Assembly: GCA_910574915.1 (NCBI GenBank) | Contig: CAJTCR010000023.1 | Span: forward strand, 1 to 64,000 | From: Eubacteriaceae bacterium | GTDB lineage: Bacteria > Bacillota > Clostridia > Lachnospirales > Lachnospiraceae | Direction of reading: 5' to 3' | DNA: 64,000 nucleotides | Shown: piece by piece, positions 53,448-61,242 of the stretch | How the letters are laid out: each line of letters opens with the position of its first letter | Position numbering within the stretch: the first letter of the stretch is position 1 | Program-made: the position numbers and the translations under genes | Notes under the pieces: generated by a model | What the model was told of the DNA's origin: nothing | The model's input: only the letters and a program-made list of their open reading frames with translations | The model's database searches: none

Positions 53448-55280
53448 ATGGCTGGAAAAGGAAACATGTTTCAAAAAAGACTGGAAAAACATCACGATGA
53501 GCTGCGGTGGCTGTATATGGAATTGTACGGCAACGACGATATGTTCGCGGAGCTTTGTTCGCAGTTGTATGAATACAGCGAACAGCGCAGCAAGCAGTTG
53601 AAAAAGATGGATGAAAGACGGGAAAAAGATCCAAACTGGTATAAGAAAAACGATATTTTAGGTATGATGATGTATATTGACAACTACGCCGGCAATTTAA
53701 AAGGCGTGGAAGAAAAACTGGATTATCTGGAAGAGTGCCAGGTAAATTATATTCATTTAATGCCGTTTTTGGATACGCCGAAAGGACGCTCGGACGGTGG
53801 GTATGCCGTATCGGATTTTCGCAAGGTACAGCCGCAGCTTGGCACGATGGAAGATCTTGAAAGCCTGACGCAGGCGTGCCACAAAAGGGGCATGAATGTA
53901 TGCATGGACTTTGTGATGAACCATACGTCCGAAGACCATGAGTGGGCAGTCCGGGCACGTCATGGAGAAGGAGAGTATATGAGCAGGTACTTCTTCTACC
54001 ATGATTATTCCATCCCGTCACAGTATGAAAAAACCGTGCCGCAGGTATTTCCAACGACTGCTCCTGGCAATTTTACCTGGCTACAGGAAGCAGGCCATTT
54101 TGTCATGACGACATTTTATCCGTACCAGTGGGATTTGAATTACCGCAATCCAAGAGTCTTTAACGAGATGGTATACAACTTTTTGTTCCTTGCCAATAAA
54201 GGCATTGATGTGATGCGTATTGATGCGGTGCCTTATATTTGGAAAGAGCTGGGCACAAACTGCCGGAACCTGCCGCAGGTGCATTCGATCGTACGTATGA
54301 TGCGCATGATCTGCGAGATCGTATGTCCAGGCGTGCTGCTGCTTGGCGAAGTAGTTATGGAGCCGGAGAAGGTCGTGCCGTATTTTGGAACCGTGGAAAA
54401 ACCGGAATGCCATATGCTCTACAACGTGACAACGATGGCATCTACCTGGCATACCGTAGCGACAGGGGATACACGCCTGTTAAAATTGCAGATGGATATT
54501 GTGAGCGGCCTGCCAAAAGAATATGTATTTTTAAATTACCTGCGGTGCCACGACGATATTGGCTGGGGATTAGACTATGGCTTCTTAAAGCAGTTTGGCA
54601 TGAATGAGGTCAGCCACAAAAAGTATCTGAACGATTTTCTGACGGGGGCGTTTCCAGAAGCATTTGGAAGGGGCGAGCTGTATAACTCCGATCCAACGTC
54701 CGGTGATGCAAGATTGTGCGGCACGACAGCATCGCTGTGCGGGATTGAAAAAGCGGCTTACGAGAGAAACGACGAAGCGCTTGCACAGGCGGTACGCCTG
54801 GATCTGATGCTCCATGCCTATATGCTGACGCAGTCAGGCATCCCGGTCATCTACAGCGGAGACGAGATCGGGCAGGAAAACGACTATACCTACCACGAAG
54901 AGCCAGACCGCTGGGGAGACTCCAGATACCTGCACCGCGGCAGGTTCCGCTGGGATCTGGAAGCAAAACGCAGCGAAACAGGAACCGTACAGGAGAAGCT
55001 GTTTAACGGCATCGGAAAACTGGAAAAGATCCGCAAAGGCTCGCCGGTGTTCCATACAGACGCGCAGGTACATACGATCGATACACGGGATGATGCCGTG
55101 CTTGGCATTGTCCGGGAAAATGCAGGACAGAAATTAACCGCGCTGTTTAATTTCAGCGCATATGAAAAGACTGTGTATCTGGAAGAAGGCACGGGGTATA
55201 CGGATTTGATTTCTGGGAAGAAGATAGAAGGCTGCGAAGTGCATGTGGAAGGGTATGGTGCTTGCTGGCTGGTTGAATAG
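53448..55280 (+). CDS. GH13 amylosucrase-like glucansucrase
   Basis: A 610-aa (beta/alpha)8 glycoside hydrolase. The N-terminal helical domain (residues 1-85), YIHLMPFLDTPKGRSDGGYA and MDFVMNHTSEDHEWA match amylosucrase (GH13_4). Catalytic residues: nucleophile D259 in MRIDAVPYIWK, acid/base E301 in LLGEVVMEP, and H368-D369 in YLRCHDDIGW. No signal peptide is present, so it acts in the cytoplasm. Expected reaction: sucrose to alpha-1,4-glucan plus fructose (or phosphorolysis/hydrolysis). The fructokinase upstream supports sucrose as substrate. Length is near the family's usual 630-650. A repeat copy starts 23 bp after the stop. Confidence 0.92.
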   Translation: MAGKGNMFQKRLEKHHDELRWLYMELYGNDDMFAELCSQLYEYSEQRSKQLKKMDERREKDPNWYKKNDILGMMMYIDNYAGNLKGVEEKLDYLEECQVNYIHLMPFLDTPKGRSDGGYAVSDFRKVQPQLGTMEDLESLTQACHKRGMNVCMDFVMNHTSEDHEWAVRARHGEGEYMSRYFFYHDYSIPSQYEKTVPQVFPTTAPGNFTWLQEAGHFVMTTFYPYQWDLNYRNPRVFNEMVYNFLFLANKGIDVMRIDAVPYIWKELGTNCRNLPQVHSIVRMMRMICEIVCPGVLLLGEVVMEPEKVVPYFGTVEKPECHMLYNVTTMASTWHTVATGDTRLLKLQMDIVSGLPKEYVFLNYLRCHDDIGWGLDYGFLKQFGMNEVSHKKYLNDFLTGAFPEAFGRGELYNSDPTSGDARLCGTTASLCGIEKAAYERNDEALAQAVRLDLMLHAYMLTQSGIPVIYSGDEIGQENDYTYHEEPDRWGDSRYLHRGRFRWDLEAKRSETGTVQEKLFNGIGKLEKIRKGSPVFHTDAQVHTIDTRDDAVLGIVRENAGQKLTALFNFSAYEKTVYLEEGTGYTDLISGKKIEGCEVHVEGYGACWLVE

Positions 55281-55302
55281 AGTTGTTTTTTTGATTTTTT
55301 AC

Positions 55303-55570
55303 AGGAAGGGACACCGGGAGCGGGGATTGGCACACACTGTCTGCGTCCGTTCCAGAATGTTAAGAAGCCCTAAGTATCCTGCTGTTACGCTGTGGCTGTG
55401 GACGGTCGCGGCACCTAGTTCGCTGCCTGCTGGCAGCTAAAGGTGCCGCTTGGCTGCGCCCCTGGTTGCCCCGCAGAATACGAAGGGCTTCTAAGCATTC
55501 TTCCAAAGCCGCAGGCAGGGTGTGCCAATCCCCGCTCCCGGCTGTTCTTCGTATGTGTTACTGAAACAAG
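55303..55570 (+). repeat. Dispersed 260-bp palindromic element, copy 5 (plus orientation)
   Basis: It begins AGGAAGGGACACCGGGAGCG and ends GTATGTGTTACTGAAACAAG. The outer arm GAGCGGGGATTGGCACAC is matched by a changed 3' arm GTGTGCCAATCCCCGCTC. The core GCGGCACCTAGTTCGCTGCC is identical to copies 2 and 3. The 255 bp after it, up to the reverse transcriptase stop, are AT-rich; I see only a weak hairpin there. Confidence 0.92.
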
Positions 55571-55827
55571 TTCAATAATGGATTCGAATCTCAAAAGAAT
55601 ATCGCAAGTAACATCTGAATCAATGAATTTTGGAAGATTGTATAAATAAGCAGACAAACTATATTTTAGAATTTGCCTGTCTAGTACTACAGTAACTTTA
55701 TTTGATTTGCGTTTCCTACGGAACTATTTTGCACAGGTTTTTCATGTAAAATAACTGAGAATCTGTTATATCATAGAGTTGATTTTGTTTATAGTAGGCA
55801 AACAAATTTGAAAAGTTTGCTGTAGCA

Positions 55828-56862
55828 CTAATTTATCTTTTCTTTTTTCATAAGACATTTTATATCAATTTTATACTTCTTCATTTCTTTATCATCTGGA
55901 TTAATAAATAATGCATAATTTATTAATCCGAATAAATGTTCAAGATAATTACTCCTTTCCTCCTGTATATATTTTAAATGTGATTGTAATCCGTATTTAT
56001 TTATATAATATACGTCTTTACGAATATTCTTTCTAACACTTTTTGCAAGTTGAGGTTTATAATTTACCACTATACCTGTCACTTCTTGCTGTTGCCCTTG
56101 CTTTCGTACCCTTGTTTTTGCATTATTAATAGTTAAGTGCAAGTCATTTAAACTTTTCTTAACAAAGGAAATTACTTTTACTTCATCAAAATCCCCTGAA
56201 AAGGTCATATCATCCGCATATCTTGTAAAACGAATTTTAGACATTTTACAAAAATATCCCACTTTATAATCAAAATTTTTCATCAATATATTCGATAAAG
56301 CTGCACTAGAAGGTGCCCCTTGTGGTAAACTTCCGTTTAAACAACATAAATTTGTTAACATCATTGCCACAGATTCACTATAACCCACCTCGATAAATAA
56401 TTGATAAACCATCCAATCTGTCAAATGATTATAAAAATTCTTGACATCTAGCGACAACACCTTCCGCTGTCTTCTATGAAAACGAACATTATCCTTAATA
56501 GATTTGTTTTTTATATAGGCTTTTGCATACGGACTTATCTCAAATCTGTACAAAATATTTTCTAGAATCCACCGCTGTATTTCTTTCAAATTTGGCAGCG
56601 GTTCAGATATGCTTCTTTTTCCACCACTTTTTTTGGGTACTTGGTAATAATGATAAAAATTGTGGGGCGAATTAGAAACCGCATACACATATATAGGGTC
56701 AAACCCTAACAATGCACATAGATGATCTTGTGTAAAGATAATAGGTAAATCATGTTCCCACAAATTTTTGGCATAATTTAGCCATTGATCACGATATTTT
56801 TTATTTTTATTATTTTTTTGCGCAACCTCAATAAACTTTAATTCATACTCTATCCATTCCAT
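55828..56862 (-). CDS. Retron-type reverse transcriptase
   Basis: A 344-aa reverse transcriptase of the retron group. Motifs: NVRFH (residues 125-129, a variant of NAxxH), DVKNFY with the first catalytic Asp D139, SLPQGAPSSAALSN, the active-site YADD (215-218) in RFTRYADDMTFSG, and VTG at 261-263 within QEVTGIVVN, which is diagnostic for retrons. It uses the adjacent msr-msd RNA as template and primer to make branched msDNA. The minus-strand order PRTase, winged helix, ncRNA, RT matches defence retrons. Base composition is clearly more AT-rich than the flanking genes, suggesting transfer. Confidence 0.93.
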   Translation of the reverse strand: MEWIEYELKFIEVAQKNNKNKKYRDQWLNYAKNLWEHDLPIIFTQDHLCALLGFDPIYVYAVSNSPHNFYHYYQVPKKSGGKRSISEPLPNLKEIQRWILENILYRFEISPYAKAYIKNKSIKDNVRFHRRQRKVLSLDVKNFYNHLTDWMVYQLFIEVGYSESVAMMLTNLCCLNGSLPQGAPSSAALSNILMKNFDYKVGYFCKMSKIRFTRYADDMTFSGDFDEVKVISFVKKSLNDLHLTINNAKTRVRKQGQQQEVTGIVVNYKPQLAKSVRKNIRKDVYYINKYGLQSHLKYIQEERSNYLEHLFGLINYALFINPDDKEMKKYKIDIKCLMKKEKIN

Positions 56863-56879
56863 TTTATCACCATTTTAAA

Positions 56880-57100
56880 AACCTTTGAAATCTTTACTAA
56901 AAATATCGTATATTTCTTTTCGGTAGAAAAGAAATATAAGAGTGATTTTGGAACAAAATCACGACCCGTAATACTTGTTCAGGATTTTACTCCTGTAAAA
57001 TCATGGACAAGTATTACATCGGCTCGAAAAGTAAGTTCCTCAAAGATTAACGACTCGCTAATCCCGCACATAAGTGCAAAGTCTAAAGATTTCAAAGGTT
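56880..57100 (-). ncRNA. Retron msr-msd non-coding RNA
   Basis: A perfect 17-nt inverted repeat bounds the RNA: a1 AACCTTTGAAATCTTTA (57100-57084) and a2 TAAAGATTTCAAAGGTT (56896-56880). After a1 comes ATTAGCGAG, the same string that surrounds the branch guanosine in retron Ec86 (TTAGCGAG); G at 57058 is the likely branch point. The msd part has a long hairpin, 57017-56968 (GTAATACTTGT with ACAAGTATTAC), and two more, GTGATTTTG/CAAAATCAC (56962-56942) and ATATTTCTTTTC/GAAAAGAAATAT (56937-56910). It ends 18 bp before the reverse transcriptase start codon. Confidence 0.93.
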
Positions 57101-57106
57101 ACTTAT

Positions 57107-57135
57107 ATTATATCACGGTAAATATATTTCGTCTA
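57107..57135 (-). promoter_or_regulatory. Probable promoter of the retron RNA and RT
   Basis: On the minus strand TAGACG (57135-57130), a 17-bp spacer and TATAAT (57112-57107), about 7 bases before repeat a1. It overlaps the end of the winged-helix gene. Confidence 0.6.
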
Positions 57136-57397
57136 TGTCTATCTTCTTCATTTTGTAACTATTTAATGGCAAAATTGTAAAGCCATTTTTTTTCTTTTTT
57201 ATTGTTCCCCATCTAGTCATACCTACATCGCTTAGTATTCTTTGTTCCATTTCATTATAACATATTTTTCCATCTTTTTCCAACTGCCGAACCCACTCAA
57301 TTACCTTTGAATATGAATAACCCGCAGTAAATAAAGGCATAATGGAAGAATGTTTTTTTATTGTATCTAATAATAAAAATTCTGTTGATTCTCTCAT
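57113..57397 (-). CDS. Small winged-helix-like retron accessory protein
   Basis: A 94-aa protein. STEFLLLDTIKKHSSIMPLF, SYSKVIEWVRQLEKDGKI and the strand-turn MTRWGTIKKKKNGFTILPL fit a small winged helix-turn-helix with a basic wing. It overlaps the upstream PRTase gene by 4 bp and ends just before the msr. In retron systems that pair a phosphoribosyltransferase-like effector with a winged-helix protein, this partner is thought to help bind the msDNA. The family name is not certain from the sequence alone. Confidence 0.7.
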   Translation of the reverse strand: MRESTEFLLLDTIKKHSSIMPLFTAGYSYSKVIEWVRQLEKDGKICYNEMEQRILSDVGMTRWGTIKKKKNGFTILPLNSYKMKKIDIDEIYLP

Positions 57398-58269
57398 TTC
57401 ACCTGGCTCCTTATTACTTTTACATTTTCTTTTCTTACAAACGGTGCATAAGAATTTTTTTTATGCTCGTACCAATATACAGGGAATGTATTATTAGGTG
57501 TTTTTATCATTGCTACTAAACTTTCCGTATTAGCATATCCTAATTGCATTCCCTTAGGAGCATGTAAACGTTTACTAATCTTTACCATTTCTTCAATCTT
57601 CTTTTTTACTTCTGATTCAGGATATACATCAGTTATAGCTTTTTTTCTTGACACAGCAGTAAATACCGAAACGTTTTCTTTACTAATATTATTTATTCCC
57701 TCTTCTTGAGCTACTAAAGATACAATATGTATTTTCTTATTTAAAAAATTTAAATATCCTAAACATTCTAGAGCTGTTTCACCACTTCCGATAAAATCAT
57801 CCATTAAAATTACTGAGCCAATTCTATCCTCATGTGTCTTTAACACTTCCAGTGTCTCACAAATACGTATCTGTTCATCTTGAAATTCAGAGTATGTACG
57901 CATTAATATACTTTGACATAAGTATAACATATATGTACTACTTTTTAATTTCCCAAAGTCTCTTTCTGGTAATAACGGGCATATATAAATATTTTTTCCT
58001 TTCTCTGGCTCCCACTCTTTGCTTTTAAATAACTTTTTTAATGCTATCAATAAATACTCTTCATACATACTAGACTGAATCCACAAAAATTCATTTGTAA
58101 GTTCAATTATTAAATCTCTTTCTTCATCATTTTCCAACTCTGCTAACCTACTACAAAATCTATCAAAGACTGAATAATCTCCATCTTCCTGTATCTTCCA
58201 CCTCTTCTGTTCAAAAATTGTATATAACTTTGTTACATATTTATCTGAAAGTACTTTCTTTCCTATCAT
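57394..58269 (-). CDS. Phosphoribosyltransferase-like retron effector
   Basis: A 291-aa protein. The PRPP-binding loop is visible at residues 153-165: VILMDDFIGSGETA, with two acidic residues followed by a Gly-rich turn as in type I PRTases. The N-terminal 100 residues are helical and not recognised; a later KRLHAPKGMQLGYANTESLV segment resembles the flexible C-terminal loop. Such PRTase-like proteins act as toxic effectors held in check by RT-msDNA in one retron class (type III as I recall the published scheme). AAGGAT precedes the ATG. Function as an anti-phage effector is inferred from context. Confidence 0.8.
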   Translation of the reverse strand: MIGKKVLSDKYVTKLYTIFEQKRWKIQEDGDYSVFDRFCSRLAELENDEERDLIIELTNEFLWIQSSMYEEYLLIALKKLFKSKEWEPEKGKNIYICPLLPERDFGKLKSSTYMLYLCQSILMRTYSEFQDEQIRICETLEVLKTHEDRIGSVILMDDFIGSGETALECLGYLNFLNKKIHIVSLVAQEEGINNISKENVSVFTAVSRKKAITDVYPESEVKKKIEEMVKISKRLHAPKGMQLGYANTESLVAMIKTPNNTFPVYWYEHKKNSYAPFVRKENVKVIRSQVK

Positions 58270-58308
58270 TTGAACAATATCCTTCTCTTTACTGAAGCAT
58301 AATCAGCG

Positions 58309-58723
58309 TCACTTTTTCCTATGCTTCTCTTTCTTTTTCTGCTATTTCAGTTCAAATTGCCGTTGTTTCTCTGCCTCCCATCTTTCACGGTGGAGAGTCT
58401 TGTGTTCAATTTTCAACTGTTCTTGTCGTAACTTAAAACCTGTTGCGATTTCGTTCCTATCCCGGTTTTCTGTACCTGCCTCCGTACTTGAAGCTGTACT
58501 CTTTGAGGATTGTGTTCAGCTTCTTTTACATCAGTTGCCACAGCCAGACTAAATTGTAATCGATAGTAATTTTCAGAACAAAATCATAAACTTCATAGTC
58601 TTTAGGTTCTGCCCCTAAACGTAACCTTACATACAGATAGCTTTTCATCTGATACATGTTCAAACACTCCACCCAAAGCGGTTCTTCAAAAAATACTGTT
58701 AATTTTCCTAATACTTTGTCCAT
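58309..58723 (-). pseudogene. yjdF: Frame-broken yjdF (DUF2992) gene
   Basis: The minus strand starts MDKVLGKLTVFFEEPLWVEC and GAEPKDYEVYDFVLK, clear YjdF N-terminal sequence. The frame then shifts: a second frame gives EHNPQRVQLQVRRQVQKTGI and GTKSQQVL, and a third gives HRERWEAEKQRQFELK, a stop, then QKKKEKHRKK. All parts are in the right order over 415 bp, the length of an intact gene of about 138 codons, so decay is by small indels and an internal stop rather than deletion. YjdF function is unknown; its genes are controlled by an azaaromatic-sensing riboswitch, which appears to remain upstream. Confidence 0.88.
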
Positions 58724-58734
58724 GACAATTTCTC

Positions 58735-58860
58735 ATTAAAATGATTGTAATAAACAAAAAACAGAGACCCTAAGGAGGGAGGGCTACTTACATCAAACCG
58801 GTGCGACTGGACCACCTACAAGTTCTGCAAGATTTCCTTGCGTAGTGTTTTTATCTTTGC
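58735..58860 (-). promoter_or_regulatory. Probable yjdF-motif riboswitch
   Basis: The 120-bp leader before the broken yjdF start, read on the minus strand, contains ACTACGCAAGGAAATCTTGC, AACTTGTAGGTGGTCCAG, GCACCGGTTT and a CCCTCCCTCCTTAGGG stretch that could mask a ribosome binding site. Position and the CGCAAGGAAA/GTAGG blocks fit the yjdF motif RNA, which binds azaaromatic compounds. I rely on context and recalled features; a covariance search would be needed for certainty. Confidence 0.6.
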
Positions 58861-58990
58861 CATCTATATATTACCACATAAATGACCATTTTTCTACAAA
58901 AATATGGCAATCTACATATAACTGCAAACTGCCATTTATCATTCTACTTTACTTATATGGTGCTAGAGCGAACAAAACAAACCATATTGC

Positions 58991-59064
58991 GCTTGTTTTT
59001 GTAACATTTACGAAAAGCAGCCGGGAGAGGACGTGCCCATTCCCTTTCCTGGCGTCTTTTCATG
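58991..59064 (-). repeat. Terminal remnant of the dispersed element, copy 6 (minus orientation)
   Basis: Read on the minus strand, GACGCCAGGAAAGGGAATGG then GCACGTCCTCTCCCGGCTGC and TTTTCGTAAATGTTAC. Only the outer arms and the conserved 3' tail remain; everything between is deleted. It lies tail-to-tail with copy 5 about 3.4 kb away and forms the right border of the AT-rich retron island. Confidence 0.8.
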
Positions 59065-59130
59065 AAAAAAAGCAACACCTAATCAAAATTCCCCAAAAAT
59101 CAAACATAATATTAAAAAAGAAAATATATA

Positions 59131-59170
59131 TTGACAATATATATTATACAATATATAATATATAAAAATA
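59131..59170 (+). promoter_or_regulatory. Promoter with PadR-type operator
   Basis: TTGACA (59131-59136), a 17-bp spacer and TATAAT (59154-59159) form an ideal promoter. The AT-rich inverted repeat ATATTATA...TATAATAT overlaps the spacer and -10 box, as expected for autoregulation by a PadR repressor. Confidence 0.8.
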
Positions 59171-59206
59171 AACAATATATAAAAATGTATAAGAAAGGAG
59201 AATGCT

Positions 59207-59578
59207 ATGATCTATCCGTTAAATCCGGCTTTAATGGAACTGCTTGTACTGGCAATGATCAGCCAGCAGGACAGCTATGGATATCAGATCAGCCAGCAGA
59301 TCAAAAGCGTATCGAACCTAAAGGATTCTACCTTGTATCCGGTTTTGCGCAGGCTGGCAGAAAATTGCTATGTTGATATTTATGACCAGCAGTTCCAGGG
59401 CAGGAATCGAAAATATTACCGGATTACCGAGGCAGGAAGGCAGCGGAAGGAATTTTTAGAGACCGAATGGAAAGAGCATATAAAGGCAGTACTGGAAATT
59501 TTGGAAAGCAGCAGTCCGGTGCAGGAGCAGCAGAATATGGATGGCAGCGATGCTCCAGAAGGGGGAAACGATGAATAA
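59207..59578 (+). CDS. PadR-family transcriptional regulator
   Basis: A 123-aa regulator. Winged helix at residues 6-90: NPALMELLVLAMISQQDSYG, YQISQQIKSV, the hallmark STLYPVLRRLAENCYV and the wing KYYRITEAGRQRKEFLE. The short C-terminal helix serves dimerisation. It heads a three-gene operon with DUF1700 and DUF4097 proteins, a common Firmicutes cassette linked to membrane stress. AAGGAG precedes ATG 59207, and its last codons overlap the next gene by 8 bp. Confidence 0.95.
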   Translation: MIYPLNPALMELLVLAMISQQDSYGYQISQQIKSVSNLKDSTLYPVLRRLAENCYVDIYDQQFQGRNRKYYRITEAGRQRKEFLETEWKEHIKAVLEILESSSPVQEQQNMDGSDAPEGGNDE

Positions 59579-60167
59579 ACAGGAATATATGAAACAGTTA
59601 AAACAATGCCTGCGGCGTCTTCCAAAAGAAGATTTTGAGCGTGCAGTGGAGTATTATGAAGAGTATTTTGCAGATGCGGGCAGCGAAAACGAAGCAAAAG
59701 CGATCGAAGACCTTGGCAGCCCGAAAGAAGCGGCTGACCAAATTATATGCGATCTGGCGCTGAACTATTCCAAAGAGCCGGTAAAGGATGTCCGCAGAGG
59801 CATGAACGCCATATGGGTAGCGCTGCTTGCGCTGTTTGCGATGCCGGTTGCGGTGCCGCTTTTATTTGCAGGAAGGCTACTGGTGCTGTCTATGGTCGTT
59901 GTCGTATGGAGCTTGCTGCTGTCAATGCTATTGATGGCAGCGTGCATGGTGTTCGTAGGCCCGGTGACAATACTTGCGGCATTTACCGTACTTTTTAAAA
60001 GTGTTTCGGTATTTTTGTCCTGTATAGGGTTGGGACTTATGTCTATGGGAATCGGTGCGGCGCTGATGTATGCTTCCTGGCTGCTGTGCAAAAAATTTAT
60101 GGGCTGGACGCTGCGAAGGATGGCAGGAATACTACAAGACAGAAAGGCGGAGAAGAAAAATGCATAG
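59571..60167 (+). CDS. DUF1700 family membrane protein
   Basis: A 198-aa protein. The N-terminal 60 residues (QEYMKQLKQCLRRLPKEDFE, EYYEEYFADAGSENEAKAIE, DLGSPKEAADQI) are the defining DUF1700 helical region; three to four membrane segments follow (about 83-100, 103-128, 130-155, 160-185). ATG 59571 follows GGGGGAAAC and overlaps the padR end. The function is unknown, but it is nearly always encoded between PadR and a DUF4097 protein, as here. Confidence 0.9.
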   Translation: MNKQEYMKQLKQCLRRLPKEDFERAVEYYEEYFADAGSENEAKAIEDLGSPKEAADQIICDLALNYSKEPVKDVRRGMNAIWVALLALFAMPVAVPLLFAGRLLVLSMVVVVWSLLLSMLLMAACMVFVGPVTILAAFTVLFKSVSVFLSCIGLGLMSMGIGAALMYASWLLCKKFMGWTLRRMAGILQDRKAEKKNA

Positions 60168-61242
60168 AAAAAGATTTTTAAACATATGTGCGGCGCTGGC
60201 AGGCATTGGCATCGTGCTTTTGGGCGCAGGCATTGCAATGGGAGGAGCCGTATACGGCATACGGCTGGACACAGCAGGGCTGCATGTCGATGCGCCAAAG
60301 CTCGATGAGAAAAACGGAACAAACCATTTTGAGAGCAAAGAAGAACAAATAGAAGCGTTTGACAGCGTTAAAATTTCGGCGCAGTATGCAAATATCCTTA
60401 TCGAACCGTCAGATTCGGATTCCTATGAGCTGTCTTACGGTCTGTATGGAAACCGCACGCTTTCAAAAAAGATGGAAGGCACCAGGCTTGTATTGGAACA
60501 GGAGGAACATACGTCTGTTAGATACAAAGGCATCAATGTCTCATGGTTTGTGATCGGAGGCAGCGATAAAAGCGACCATGCGCAGCCACAGGAGGAATTT
60601 ATTACACTGCGTCTGCCAAAGGGCGTAAAGCTGTCAGATCTGGAGCTGATTGCAAAAGACGCAGATATTTCCTGTGCACAGGTGCAGGCGGATCGTATGC
60701 AGATCGGTACGCAGTATGGAAATGTCAGCCTGTTCGGCATACAGGCACGGGAAGTTGACGCGGAAGCGGAGACGGGCAGGCTGCAAATAGAGCACGTACA
60801 GGCAGAAAACTGCCAGGCAAAAAATGAGTATGGTGAGATTGTGCTGGATGATATCACGCTTGCAGGGGATATGAATCTTTTCACAGAAAGCGGAGATGTC
60901 AGATTCCAGGATACAAAGATGCGATCCTTGTTTTTAAAAAGTGAATATGGAACGGTCGAAGGCAGACAGACGGTGTTTACAGATATGCAGATGACCGTCG
61001 AAGGCGGAAACTGCCGGATGGAGGATGTTTTGTTTGACCGATGTGCGATTGATGCGGATTACGGAAATGTCGAGTTAAAACTGCAAAAAGATATCGGTGA
61101 TTATGATTATTCGCTGACGGCAGAATATGGCACAATTCAAATCGGAGATCAGTCTATGGGAGAGAAATATGCTTCTTTGGAACAGAACGCCGAGAAGATG
61201 GTGCAGATTCATTGTGAGGATGGAGATATTTTGATTCGTTAG
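60160..61242 (+). CDS. DUF4097 family beta-strand repeat protein, membrane-anchored
   Basis: A 360-aa protein. A membrane segment lies at about 8-35 (GIGIVLLGAGIAMGGAVYGI-like), then a right-handed beta repeat of short strands with recurring YGN/YGE/YGT turns (TQYGNVSLFG, KNEYGEIVLDD, SEYGTVEGR, DADYGNVELK, AEYGTIQIG). This is the DUF4097 (adhesin-like) pattern. It probably faces outside the cell. ATG 60160 overlaps the DUF1700 gene by 8 bp. In other Firmicutes such proteins accompany envelope-stress systems; the exact role is unknown. Confidence 0.88.
   Translation: MHRKRFLNICAALAGIGIVLLGAGIAMGGAVYGIRLDTAGLHVDAPKLDEKNGTNHFESKEEQIEAFDSVKISAQYANILIEPSDSDSYELSYGLYGNRTLSKKMEGTRLVLEQEEHTSVRYKGINVSWFVIGGSDKSDHAQPQEEFITLRLPKGVKLSDLELIAKDADISCAQVQADRMQIGTQYGNVSLFGIQAREVDAEAETGRLQIEHVQAENCQAKNEYGEIVLDDITLAGDMNLFTESGDVRFQDTKMRSLFLKSEYGTVEGRQTVFTDMQMTVEGGNCRMEDVLFDRCAIDADYGNVELKLQKDIGDYDYSLTAEYGTIQIGDQSMGEKYASLEQNAEKMVQIHCEDGDILIR

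Noticed and set aside
24137-59064. Dispersed repeats as insertion sequences or CRISPR
   Set aside because: No transposase or integrase frame is present in or near any copy, and there are no short regularly spaced direct repeats, so neither call is supported.
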